DNA from: CAZICM01 sp964537685
Lineage (GTDB): Bacteria; Myxococcota_A; Polyangia; Polyangiales; Polyangiaceae
Assembly (NCBI GenBank): GCA_964537685.1
Contig: CAZICM010000017.1
Location: forward strand, 62,001 to 126,000
Reading direction: 5' to 3'
Length of the DNA: 64,000 bases
Shown here: positions 50,816 through 59,150 of the stretch, in pieces
Layout: every line of letters starts with the position of its first letter
How positions within the stretch are numbered: the stretch's first letter is position 1
Notes under the pieces: generated by a model
The model's database searches: none
Seen by the model: only the letters and a program-made list of their open reading frames with translations
What the model was told of the DNA's origin: nothing
Made by a program: the position numbers and the translations under genes

Positions 50816-50830
50816 CCCATTGATAGCGAA

Positions 50831-51799
50831 TTACCACCAGAAAGTGAGACCGCCGCGGAATAGCCCGCCGCCCGACATATTGGTGGTCTTGCCGCTGATC
50901 GGATCGGTGAATTCAGGGGTGGTCAATCCATCGTCCGTGCGTTTGCGAACGAAGGCCAGCGCATCGACGTTGAAGGCGATTAAGCGCGAAAGCCGGAACT
51001 CCAAACCAAGGCCGCCGTGTCCGCCGACATAGCTGTATTGCACTGTGGAAGCCGACGAATCGGTATCGCGAAGCGGTTCGTAGGTGTCGGTTTCGACTTC
51101 GGCATGAGAAACATGGCCGCCCGCAAGAAGGTAAAACTGCAAGCGGCTTCTCGGGTTCACATACAACATGCCGCTCAGCGAAAACGGTACTTCGGTGCGG
51201 GTGTAGCCGTTGAAATCGGTGCCTCCAAGCACGTCGATGCCAGCGTCGATCGCAAAGGCGGGTACAGGCCGGTATCGAAGGCTGAGCCCGACGCCGCCCA
51301 TTCCGGCATCTTCGGCGCTGCCCTTGTCAGGGCCTCCAAAAGAAGCGCCTTCCATACGGAGATTCAAACCCCAGCGGCGATGCCAGCGCTTGGGTTTCTC
51401 AACCGGCACAGGCGCTTCCACAGGAGCCGCCGTTGTTTGCCTGACGACCACAACCTTGCGCGCGGGCGGAGGCGGCGGAGGCGCAGCTCCAGGCGCAACA
51501 ATCACGACCTGAGCGCGGGGAGGCGGAGCACTCGGTGATGCAGGCCGGTAAACAACAACCGGCGGAGGCGCAGGACGCGATTCAAATTGGGGAATTTTCC
51601 TCTGTTTAGGAGGCTGAGGAAGCGATTCGGGCGGAGGCGGTGCCTCTACATCAGGATCGGCCTCGGGAGCCGGCGCGGGTCTGTCGGGCACTGATTCACA
51701 GAACCAACTGCCCGGAGGACAGCTTGCGTCCTGTGCAAGAGCCGGCGCTGAGAAAGTAAAGGCGACCGCGAAAATTGCATTGATCAAACAACGGCGCAT
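50831..51799 (-). CDS. outer-membrane beta-barrel protein with Pro-rich N-terminal linker
   Basis: A 322-residue exported protein from the ATG at 51799 (GAGGAG, 6-7 bp upstream). The signal peptide is RCLINAIFAVAFTFSAPALAQ. Residues 30-130 are Pro/Ala/Val repeats (PPPPPPARKVVVVR), a likely periplasmic spacer. The remainder has alternating strands (WGLNLRMEGASFGG, GVGLSLRYRPV, LQFYLLAGGHVSH, VGGHGGLGLEFRL) ending GGLTFWW, the terminal aromatic that marks outer-membrane barrels. Function unknown; may be a small OmpA-like or porin-like barrel. Its start is 332 bp from the divergent methyltransferase. Confidence 0.75.
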   Translation of the reverse strand: MRRCLINAIFAVAFTFSAPALAQDASCPPGSWFCESVPDRPAPAPEADPDVEAPPPPESLPQPPKQRKIPQFESRPAPPPVVVYRPASPSAPPPRAQVVIVAPGAAPPPPPPARKVVVVRQTTAAPVEAPVPVEKPKRWHRRWGLNLRMEGASFGGPDKGSAEDAGMGGVGLSLRYRPVPAFAIDAGIDVLGGTDFNGYTRTEVPFSLSGMLYVNPRSRLQFYLLAGGHVSHAEVETDTYEPLRDTDSSASTVQYSYVGGHGGLGLEFRLSRLIAFNVDALAFVRKRTDDGLTTPEFTDPISGKTTNMSGGGLFRGGLTFWW

Positions 51800-52130
51800 G
51801 GGGCGACTCCTCGTTCGATGCATAGCTGAAAGCAACGCTGATGCCATTGAACCCTGAACGTCATTCGCGATTCATTGGACGGAACAACCCGGCTCGAGCT
51901 TCGAAAGTCCACATAGATAGTGTGGCGCGCGGTTCACACGCCGGGCGTCGCTGAAAGGGTACGCCTGCCCATTGAAGCGAAAAAGCTGCGAAGCTCAGCG
52001 AATTTTGCGCGAAGGCCCTTGGACCCGCCAAGCTTTTCATGATGCAAGGCTGTAAATGAACCACGACAGCTCTATATGGTGACGCTGCAATGCGCCCCAC
52101 TCCTTTTAGGTTTACTAGGGCTTCTTTTCT
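51800..52130 (+). other. gene-free divergent intergenic region
   Basis: 331 bases between two divergent starts. It holds GAGGAG for the barrel protein, a short hairpin with arms GTGTG and CACAC near 51923-51942, and a 37-codon frame starting at 51841 without further support. No riboswitch or RNA gene recognised. It should contain both promoters, but no hexamer pair stands out. Confidence 0.4.
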
Positions 52131-53330
52131 ATGCCGACCGTAACACTCAAACCAGGCCATGTGAGACCCGTGTGGTCAGGACATCCATGGGTATTTGCTC
52201 AGGCGATCGCGCGAATTGAAGGAGGCGCGGTCGCAGGCGATGAGGTGATAGTGGTCGATCCCCAGGGAACACTGCTTGGGCGGGGCCTGTACACGCCCCG
52301 TTCGGCAATTCCTGTGAGGATTTACACCCGCACCGATGCGCCGATCGATGGAGCGCTGTTCCGGCGGCGCATCGAACGCGCCATCGCCCACAGGCGTGAT
52401 CTCGGCCTGCCCAACCGTGTGGCCAACCATGAAACCGATGCGTTCCGGCTGGTTCATGCGGAAGGCGACGGGCTTCCCGGGCTGATTGTGGATTTGTTCG
52501 GCGATGTGGTGTCGGTGCAGCTCAATACGGTTGGCATCAAGATGCGGGAAGGCGTGATCTTCGACACGCTGACTTCCCTGTTAAAGCCCAGAGCGATTAT
52601 CGACAGGACGCCTCAAGCCTTGGCTCGAAAGGAAGGATTCGAGGCAGCCTCCGGTGTTGTGAGGGGCGATGATGCGCTGTCCGAACTTCGCTTCATGGAG
52701 CGTGGCCTCAAGTACATCATTCCGCTGTCGCTCACACAGAAGACAGGTTTTTATTTGGATCAGCGAACGCTCCGGGCCCGCGTGGAACAGCTCGCCCATG
52801 GGCGCCGCGTGCTGGATACCTATACTTTTGCGGGCACTTTTGCGATGGCGGCCGCGCGGGGCGGCGCAAGCGAAATTATGGCTGTGGATGAGAGCGCGCT
52901 GGCCCTTGAAGTCGGCGCCGAATGCGCGCGGGAAAATGGACTCGCCGATCGCATTAGTTTTGTACGCGACGATGCGCGGCGCGCTCTGCAAAAGGCATCG
53001 GAACAAGGCGGATACGATCTGGTCATCTGCGATCCTCCGAGTCTATCGCCCTCACGCGCATCGCGCGACGGTGCGCTGAACGCTTACCGCAAGCTGTCAT
53101 CGTGGGGATGCCGTGCGACAAAACCCGGCGGGCTGCTTGTGCTGTGTTCTTGCTCGGGCGCCGTTGGGCTCGATGAACTCACCCGCGCACTGGCGCTCGG
53201 CGCGCGGGATGCGCGAATGCATGCCACTGTATTTGACCGGCATTTTCAGGGCGCCGATCATCCTGTGCCCGCTTCGTTTCCCGAGGGGCTTTATCTCAAA
53301 AGCGTCATCGCGCGCGTCGACACCCTGTGA
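52131..53330 (+). CDS. class I rRNA methyltransferase, RlmI-like (PUA plus SAM domain)
   Basis: A 399-residue cytoplasmic enzyme. The N-terminal PUA-like domain begins VTLKPGHVRPVWSGHPWVF. The middle is GFYLDQRTLRARV and the SAM-binding TYTFAGTFAMAAARGGA; the catalytic DPPSLSPS and a late Cys in LCSCSGAV match m5C23S methyltransferases of the RlmI/YccW group. Its target is probably a cytosine of 23S rRNA. The HAD gene starts 4 bp inside its stop (GTGA), so the two are coupled. Confidence 0.9.
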   Translation: MPTVTLKPGHVRPVWSGHPWVFAQAIARIEGGAVAGDEVIVVDPQGTLLGRGLYTPRSAIPVRIYTRTDAPIDGALFRRRIERAIAHRRDLGLPNRVANHETDAFRLVHAEGDGLPGLIVDLFGDVVSVQLNTVGIKMREGVIFDTLTSLLKPRAIIDRTPQALARKEGFEAASGVVRGDDALSELRFMERGLKYIIPLSLTQKTGFYLDQRTLRARVEQLAHGRRVLDTYTFAGTFAMAAARGGASEIMAVDESALALEVGAECARENGLADRISFVRDDARRALQKASEQGGYDLVICDPPSLSPSRASRDGALNAYRKLSSWGCRATKPGGLLVLCSCSGAVGLDELTRALALGARDARMHATVFDRHFQGADHPVPASFPEGLYLKSVIARVDTL

Positions 53331-54133
53331 AGTCTCTCACCGAGCTTTCCGCGGCAAAAGCGCGGTTGATCCGCGGGCTTGTCTTCGATTTGGACGACAC
53401 GCTGCTCGATCACGGCGCGCTCACGGAGGCGGCCTACGGTTCTCTGTTTCGCTTGAAAGAAATGGGGATTCGGCGAATCGCTTGCACGGGCCGCCCTGCC
53501 GGATGGGCTGAAATCATCATGCGCCAATGGCCGCTCGATGCTGCAATCGCGGAAAATGGAGCGATTGCCTTTGTCCGCGGACAAGACACGCTTGTCCGGT
53601 CTCTAAGCCTTCAGGATGAATGCGGCTCCCCTGAAGAAATCGACCGCGAATCGCTGCACTCCCTCGCCCAAGAGCTTATTCATGCCTACCCCAGCGCAGC
53701 GCTCGCCGACGACAACGCATTTCGAAGAACCGATCTGACCATCGATATTGGCGAGTATCGCCGCGTTCCCAAAACCGACGTGGAAGCCATGCGCGCCATC
53801 GCGAAAAGCAGGGGCGTGCACACGCTTGCATCGAGTGTGCATCTCCATCTCACGCATGTGCCAGCCGACAAGGCAGCAGGAACCGTTCGCCTTCTTTCCA
53901 AGCACTTCGGCGAAGATCCGACCTTTGCTCTTCAGCGCTATGCCTATGTGGGTGACAGCGGCAACGATGCATCGGCTTTTGCCGCCTTTGCCCTGAGTTT
54001 TGGGGTCGAAAATGTACGCCGCCATCTCGAGCGCTTTTCTATTCCGCCCCGTTATGTGACGGCCTCCCCGATGGGCCTCGGCTTTTCAGAAATCGTCAGG
54101 CGCCTTTTCGCTTTGAGAAGCTCTCCTCCCTGA
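53327..54133 (+). CDS. HAD-superfamily phosphatase (IIB-like)
   Basis: A 268-residue hydrolase from a GTG that overlaps the preceding stop. Motif I is FDLDDTLLD, motif II CTGRPAGW, motif IV YVGDSGNDASAF, and the AENGAIAFV strand supports a Cof/sugar-phosphate phosphatase type. Substrate unknown. Linked to the rRNA methyltransferase only by overlap. Confidence 0.87.
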   Translation: MKSLTELSAAKARLIRGLVFDLDDTLLDHGALTEAAYGSLFRLKEMGIRRIACTGRPAGWAEIIMRQWPLDAAIAENGAIAFVRGQDTLVRSLSLQDECGSPEEIDRESLHSLAQELIHAYPSAALADDNAFRRTDLTIDIGEYRRVPKTDVEAMRAIAKSRGVHTLASSVHLHLTHVPADKAAGTVRLLSKHFGEDPTFALQRYAYVGDSGNDASAFAAFALSFGVENVRRHLERFSIPPRYVTASPMGLGFSEIVRRLFALRSSPP

Positions 54134-54474
54134 GCTCCGCACCATCTCCGCTTTCACATTTCGGCCTCTATGATTTGACCCGGACCCAACACGAAGATAT
54201 TGTCCTGTTTATCCTGACCGAATCGCTAGTCTCTAAAGAAGATCAGAAAACAGCCTGCTGACGAAATCTCCTGGAATTCACACATCCACACGTTCAAGGC
54301 CCACCATGGAACGATTTATCCAATCCATCGCAAACTCAAGTAAACTGCGTCGCGGCACGGCGATTGCTCGTCGGCGCAAAGCGAACGCGCAATTCTGTGC
54401 TCTCTCGGCCAGGCTTTCACCTCAGCCTAGGTTACTCGGGCTGTAATACGGTTTCCTTTCTAGAAGACGGTTGG
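54134..54474 (+). other. leader region of kinase gene, no gene seen
   Basis: 341 bases without a supported gene. A promoter candidate lies near its start. A 46-codon frame at 54306 with basic composition has no ribosome site or export signal, so I do not call it. The in-frame extension of the kinase upstream of 54475 lacks domain content. Confidence 0.4.
54175..54203 (+). promoter_or_regulatory. sigma-70-type promoter candidate
   Basis: TTGACC, 17 bases, TATTGT: five of six and four of six matches to -35 and -10, at ideal spacing. It lies about 270 bp before the kinase start, giving a long leader. Seen directly; activity is inference. Confidence 0.4.
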
Positions 54475-56361
54475 ATGGCGTTCAGAAACCCCACTCCCGG
54501 CTTGGTACTCGATAACAAGTACCGCCTGGCCGAACGCATAGGCGGTGGCGGTATGGGGGATGTGTTCCGAGCGGAGCATTTGGTCACGAACCGTTCTGTG
54601 GCCGTGAAGTTTTTGCATCCGGAACTCGCCGATAATCCTGAGCTTTCTCAGCGATTTTTCCAGGAAGCCCAAGCCGTTAACCGCATTCGCCATCCCAATA
54701 TTGTCGACGTGCTCGACGCGGGCGTTGGAGAGCTCGGGCCGTATATCGTGATGGAGCACCTCGATGGTGAATCGGTGGGAACCGCGCTCGCCCGCTTCGG
54801 CCGATTTGAAGTCGATGCGGCTATCGGAACAGCGATTCCCGTCCTTGAAGCGCTCGATGCGGCTCACCGGCTGGGCATCATTCATCGCGATCTAAAGCCC
54901 GAAAACGTTTTTATCGCCTTCGACGCAACCCGCGCATGCGCCGTTGTACGCCTTCTGGATTTCGGAATCGCAAAAGTGACGGACTCGGAATCGGCGATGC
55001 CCCGAACGCGCACGGGCGTTGTGTTTGGAACGCCTGATTATTTGTCGCCCGAACAAGCCACAGGCGAGTCCTCGATCGACGGCCGCAGCGATCTGTTCGC
55101 CGTGGGAGTGCTTCTCTACGAGCTGCTTACGGGAACGCGCCCGTTCCGCGCCGCGACGGCCGTGGCAACAGCGTTTAAGGTCGTTCACACCGAGGCGCCG
55201 ACCATTAGCGCCGCGGGTGTGCAAGTCGATCCGCGCCTTGAGGCAGCCGTACAAAAGCTCCTTCAGAAAGATCCGAGCATGCGTTTCTCAACCGCAGGCG
55301 ATGTGGCGCGCGAACTCGAGCGCATCACGCCTGACGCGGCTAAACGCACGGCGGCCCTGGGTCGAATTATCAATGTGCAGCGCCGCATCGCCATGCAATC
55401 GACGCAGGGAACGCTTGGCGGCCTCGGCGGAGGCCATCATGACGCGGTTAGGCCATGGTCTTCGCTGGGTCCGCTGCCAACATCCGCATCGTCCACACGC
55501 CCCGCCCTGCGCCTATCGGCACCGCGCATTAGCAACGAGCCTCCCTCGCGCCCCGACATGGCGCGGGTTCTTCCGCGTTCGATGGGCTCTTCCGATGAAC
55601 GCACGACGCGCGCCAATGCGAGCGAACTCTTTTCGCCCTCCGCTCGCAGCTCGTCTGAACCACCCTCGCTGCCCCGATCGTCTCAGCAATCGGGCACAAG
55701 CTCGAGGCCCAGCGAGACACGGCCCGCAGCGGACTTCCGCAGCACACCCGAACCTGCCGCGCTGTCGAAAGTTCAAGTCCGCCCCTTCCCCGCGCGATTT
55801 GCGGGGAAGTACCAAGTCCGCGGCCCTGTGCTGAGAAGCGTCGATAAGGCGATTGCCGAAGCGTATGGCAAGACCGTGCGGGATAACGTGGTTTCGCAGC
55901 TCCCGTCCCAATACGCGAATGACTTTCGGCACGACTCGATTAACGCGCTGGTGGGCTATGAGCTCGAAGCTTTGGACACCTACATGGAGCTGGCCACGAC
56001 GCTGGCGCTGCCCGACATTGGCCAATGGCGTCAAATCGGGCGTCAAGCGGCGGGCGGCGAGCTTCTGAGCGTTTTGCGTACCTTGTTGCGGCCCTCGACC
56101 GATCTGCTCGCGCTTATACGGCGCGGGGTATCGACGTGGTCGCGCCTGTTTACCTTTGGATCGTGGCGCGTATCCAAAAGCCCGACGGGCAAAGTACTTT
56201 TACAGATTACGGAATTCGATCCGGCATCCCTCCCGCTTCGCCTGTGGACAGTTGGAATGATTGAAGAGACCTCATACAGAGCAATGAATGCCGATGTACG
56301 GGTCATCATCACCCAAGGCGAATTGGGCTTTACACCTGAATTGGCGATGGAGCTCAGCTAG
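54475..56361 (+). CDS. Ser/Thr kinase fused to DUF2378 (TIGR02265-like) domain
   Basis: A 628-residue soluble kinase from the ATG at 54475. The kinase domain (about 10-280) has IGGGGMGDVFRAEH, Lys45 (VAVK), HRDLKPEN (137-144), DFG (162-164) and GTPDYLSPE. Residues 290-430 are Ser/Arg/Pro-rich and probably phosphorylated. The last 195 residues (from about 434: FAGKYQVRGPVLRSVDKAIAE, LWTVGMIEETSYRAMNADV) resemble the Myxococcales-restricted family DUF2378, whose function is unknown. No membrane helix, unlike the kinase at 20-22 kb. The DUF would be a substrate-, ligand- or partner-binding end. The call for this end is pattern-based. Confidence 0.83.
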   Translation: MAFRNPTPGLVLDNKYRLAERIGGGGMGDVFRAEHLVTNRSVAVKFLHPELADNPELSQRFFQEAQAVNRIRHPNIVDVLDAGVGELGPYIVMEHLDGESVGTALARFGRFEVDAAIGTAIPVLEALDAAHRLGIIHRDLKPENVFIAFDATRACAVVRLLDFGIAKVTDSESAMPRTRTGVVFGTPDYLSPEQATGESSIDGRSDLFAVGVLLYELLTGTRPFRAATAVATAFKVVHTEAPTISAAGVQVDPRLEAAVQKLLQKDPSMRFSTAGDVARELERITPDAAKRTAALGRIINVQRRIAMQSTQGTLGGLGGGHHDAVRPWSSLGPLPTSASSTRPALRLSAPRISNEPPSRPDMARVLPRSMGSSDERTTRANASELFSPSARSSSEPPSLPRSSQQSGTSSRPSETRPAADFRSTPEPAALSKVQVRPFPARFAGKYQVRGPVLRSVDKAIAEAYGKTVRDNVVSQLPSQYANDFRHDSINALVGYELEALDTYMELATTLALPDIGQWRQIGRQAAGGELLSVLRTLLRPSTDLLALIRRGVSTWSRLFTFGSWRVSKSPTGKVLLQITEFDPASLPLRLWTVGMIEETSYRAMNADVRVIITQGELGFTPELAMELS

Positions 56362-56449
56362 CGATCTAGGCTTAGATCGCCAGCGAGAGGATTAATTTTT
56401 CGGGGGAAAATTCGATTGATTGATTAATGAATAAATCGATTCATCGATT

Positions 56450-57139
56450 TTAATACGGGCGGCGGGCGCGATAGCAGGGCTGGCAGAAAACGTCCCGGCC
56501 CTCATCTGGACGGAAAGGCACCTGGCTTTCCACACCGCATGATTTGCAGGTAATTGAATACATCTGGCGCGGCCCCAGCTCGCTGTCGTCGTGTTGCCGG
56601 TACGGGCGGGGAGGACGCGGCGAACGCCCCATTCCATATCCGCGATCGTCATAGCGGGAACCGCCGGTTCCCCCATACCCCTGAGAACGATGAGGCTGTG
56701 CATCTCCGCTCCAGGACCGATCGAAAGGCCGCGCGCCGCCTACGTTCCCCGACATCGGGCTCCGATATTCTGAACCCCCGCCCATTCCATGCCGCGGAGA
56801 TCCGCCCGATGGCGAATGCCCCATTCCCATGGGACTCCGATACTCATTCACATCACCGGTATAACCCGCCCTAGGTGAACGATACCCACCGGAATAACCG
56901 CCGCCGTCCGCACGATATGGGCGGCCTTCACTGCGAAAACGGCTGTCTCCGTAGCGATTCGGCCCACCCTGAAAACCATCCCTCTGTTGCTGTTCCTTCC
57001 GCGCCCTTCGGCAATCATGACACCGCTTAGGAGGCATACTCAAACCGCGCTCTAAAAAGCGCTCGGCCTCCGCAGCCGTAAAAATAAAGGAATTACCGCA
57101 GCTTACGCACTCAAGGCGTTCATCTCGCACATTCTCCAT
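56450..57139 (-). CDS. double zinc-ribbon protein with Gly/Arg/Tyr-rich disordered middle
   Basis: A 229-residue cytoplasmic protein. N-terminal ribbon: LECVSCGNSFIFTAAEAERF then PPKRCHDCRRARK (zf-trcl-like, CxxC pairs). C-terminal ribbon: ITCKSCGVESQVPFRPDEG then FCQPCYRARRPY, the CxxC-type with conserved VPFxP. Between them about 140 residues of Gly/Arg/Ser/Tyr, with three YRSP copies and RGY turns. Such sequences bind RNA and can phase-separate. A nucleic-acid or ribosome-related role is inference. It faces a long gene-poor AT-rich stretch. Confidence 0.77.
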   Translation of the reverse strand: MENVRDERLECVSCGNSFIFTAAEAERFLERGLSMPPKRCHDCRRARKEQQQRDGFQGGPNRYGDSRFRSEGRPYRADGGGYSGGYRSPRAGYTGDVNEYRSPMGMGHSPSGGSPRHGMGGGSEYRSPMSGNVGGARPFDRSWSGDAQPHRSQGYGGTGGSRYDDRGYGMGRSPRPPRPYRQHDDSELGPRQMYSITCKSCGVESQVPFRPDEGRDVFCQPCYRARRPY

Positions 57140-57688
57140 ATCTTGTAACTCTCATTGAAATACGGCCTATCATAGGGATTTGGCCAGTTTGGAGGATAAC
57201 TTTGACCCGGCGCTTATAATGCTGTTTTGTCCTCAGAAACCTTTATGGGATCATCCTAATTTTTGCTGGACAACCTATCAAATCTATCCAAGCAGGCTCA
57301 TAAACAATTCTCTCATCACGAAGCGCCGTGCCGCTATGTGGATACTGCCAAAGCTAAGAAATAATAAGATATTGACCGTGCCACCTGGGCAGAGTGACAT
57401 GATGAACAGCGCGGTCAAGATTTCATCGCTTAAAGGTTCAAGAAATTTTCAATATTTGCCCCGTGCGCGCATAACCCCCCGCCTTATGTATCGGACTTAA
57501 ACCCTCGGCACTTCGCCATGAGGAAGCTATTGATTCCAGGCCATCGCTGGGTAGCATCCGCCCCCTCGCTCCCAAGCTTTCCAGCGAAACCCATTCGCTG
57601 GACAGAGCTGAGCATACCCGCCGGAGCGGCAACATGAGCACCCCGCGGATCGCCGAAAGAAACGGGGAGCCAAACCTTCTCGGTCGAT
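57140..57688 (+). other. gene-free AT-rich interval
   Basis: About 550 bases between two divergent starts. The first 300 are clearly AT-richer than the genes around them. Frames of 106 codons on the plus strand and 87 on the minus strand exist but have poor codon-like composition and no ribosome site. A TTGACC occurs at about 57373. No RNA gene or repeat recognised. A remnant or a regulatory region are both possible. Confidence 0.4.
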
Positions 57689-57691
57689 GTG

Positions 57692-59146
57692 ATGAGCTCA
57701 ATATCCCTGCATTTGACGGCTCGTGACTTCGACGCCTACCTGCCGGAAAAGGCTACGTCCAAAGCCTATTCACGTCCGCGGCTCGAAGTAAAACAGCGCG
57801 CTCTCGCCTGGGGGCGCCGCATTCTTGAACGCCTGCAGGCTCAAGGTATTCAAGCGGATATCCACGCATCGGACGAGCATCCCACGCTTCGAAATAAGAA
57901 CTATGTCGACTGCCAGTGGCTCTTCTTTTGGCGGGACGAAAAGGCGCGTGAAGAGCTCGATCTGCTGCTGAATCAGGGCCGTTCCATTTCTCAGGAGATC
58001 GACGATCCCAGCCCTTATAACCGGCACGCCTTCCTTGCGTTCAAGCTCGATTCAAAGCATGTGGAAGTCTGCTTTGCCGTACATCCAGCGGCGAAAGTCG
58101 ATATCGACAATCTTAAATCGCGCCTTCAGGCAAGCGCTGCCAGCGAATCAGCGGAGCCCTCTTCCGCGCCTCTCGCCGCAGAATTCACACAGGCGCTAAA
58201 GACGCTGCCCGAAGAATTCACCATCGGCGTCGGCGAAAGCGATCGGATTGCCTGCAGCACGGCTACGCCGGAAACCATTATCGGCATGCTGGAACGCGCG
58301 GCTACCGGTCAAACACCTCTGTGGATTGGCTGGTCAATTCCGAGACAGACAGCGCTCGATCACGCCGACATTTTAGAAGAGCAACTCGAAGACGCGCTCG
58401 CCGCGCTCGGGCCGATTTACAAGCTTGTCGCATGGTCACCCGAAAACGATCAGATCGCGGTGGGCCAGCGCATCAGCGGGCTTGAACAGGAACGGGCGCG
58501 CACGCACGCCGAAACAACGGCTCAATTTGAACGCTGGCAAGCCGAGCAAGAAGCGCAGCGCGAACGCTCTCGTGTCATCGCTCAAGCGCGTTCCGCCGAA
58601 GAAAAAGAAAAGCTCCGGAGGCCCGCCCCTGGGCGAGGATTTTTAGGGAGCGGCTCAAAACGGCCAAGCCTCGATACACTCTTTAAAACCCCGAAAAATG
58701 AAGCTCCTCCAGACAAGCGCGAGGCGAAAGACACAGCGCCCAAACGCGCGCCTGAAGAGCTTGTTCAGCCGCCAAAAACAGCTCCGGCGCCGACGATCAC
58801 CATCACCGAGGCCCGCTTCGATAAGCACGCTGAAACCATTCCGGCGCCTCCTTTGCCTCCGGCGCCTCCTTCGCCTCCCTCGCCTCCCTCGCCTTCAAAC
58901 GCGGCCGATGCTCCGCAACCCCTTGAAAAAGGCTCGCGCGTGCGTGTCAAATCGGGAGCCTTCGCCGACAAAGTAGGCGTTATCAGCGAACTCGATGGGC
59001 GGGGCGGCGTGCGGGTTTTGCTTGGCCTTCTCTCGACACGCCTAGATCTCTCGCAGCTCGAACCCGCGCCCGACGATCAAAAGCGGCCCGCCCTTCAAAG
59101 CTCACACCGCAAGCCTGCCCCGATCCCTGCACGAAAGTCCCGATAA
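57692..59146 (+). CDS. KOW-motif protein with unrecognised N-terminal domain
   Basis: A 484-residue protein from the ATG at 57692 (GTG at 57689 also in frame). Residues 1-150 form a globular domain (ISLHLTARDFDAYLP, NKNYVDCQWLFFWRDEKARE, HAFLAFKLDSKHVEVCFAVH) that I cannot place. A charged coiled coil (about 265-315) and a Pro/Ala/Lys-rich linker with repeated PPSPPSPPS follow. Residues 415-455 read as a KOW unit, GSRVRVKSGAFADKVGVI, then RGGVRVLLGLLSTRLDLSQLEP, as in NusG-type proteins. It ends 4 bp before the ABC pair. RNA- or ribosome-binding is plausible, unproven. Confidence 0.72.
   Translation: MSSISLHLTARDFDAYLPEKATSKAYSRPRLEVKQRALAWGRRILERLQAQGIQADIHASDEHPTLRNKNYVDCQWLFFWRDEKAREELDLLLNQGRSISQEIDDPSPYNRHAFLAFKLDSKHVEVCFAVHPAAKVDIDNLKSRLQASAASESAEPSSAPLAAEFTQALKTLPEEFTIGVGESDRIACSTATPETIIGMLERAATGQTPLWIGWSIPRQTALDHADILEEQLEDALAALGPIYKLVAWSPENDQIAVGQRISGLEQERARTHAETTAQFERWQAEQEAQRERSRVIAQARSAEEKEKLRRPAPGRGFLGSGSKRPSLDTLFKTPKNEAPPDKREAKDTAPKRAPEELVQPPKTAPAPTITITEARFDKHAETIPAPPLPPAPPSPPSPPSPSNAADAPQPLEKGSRVRVKSGAFADKVGVISELDGRGGVRVLLGLLSTRLDLSQLEPAPDDQKRPALQSSHRKPAPIPARKSR
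58846..58895 (+). repeat. short Pro-codon tandem repeat
   Basis: Repeats of about 9 bases (TCGCCTCCC) encode PSPPSPPSP within the linker of the KOW protein. In frame; length may vary between strains by slippage. Confidence 0.6.
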
Positions 59147-59150
59147 ACCC

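Noticed and set aside
54306..54446. A 46-codon basic frame upstream of the kinase
   Set aside because: No ribosome site, no signal, and its composition fits leader sequence.
57180..57500. A 106-codon plus-strand frame in the AT-rich interval
   Set aside because: No ribosome site, no domain pattern, unusual composition and no neighbour support.
57438..57701. An 87-codon minus-strand frame before the KOW gene
   Set aside because: Overlaps the start region of a better supported gene and shows no fold-like pattern.
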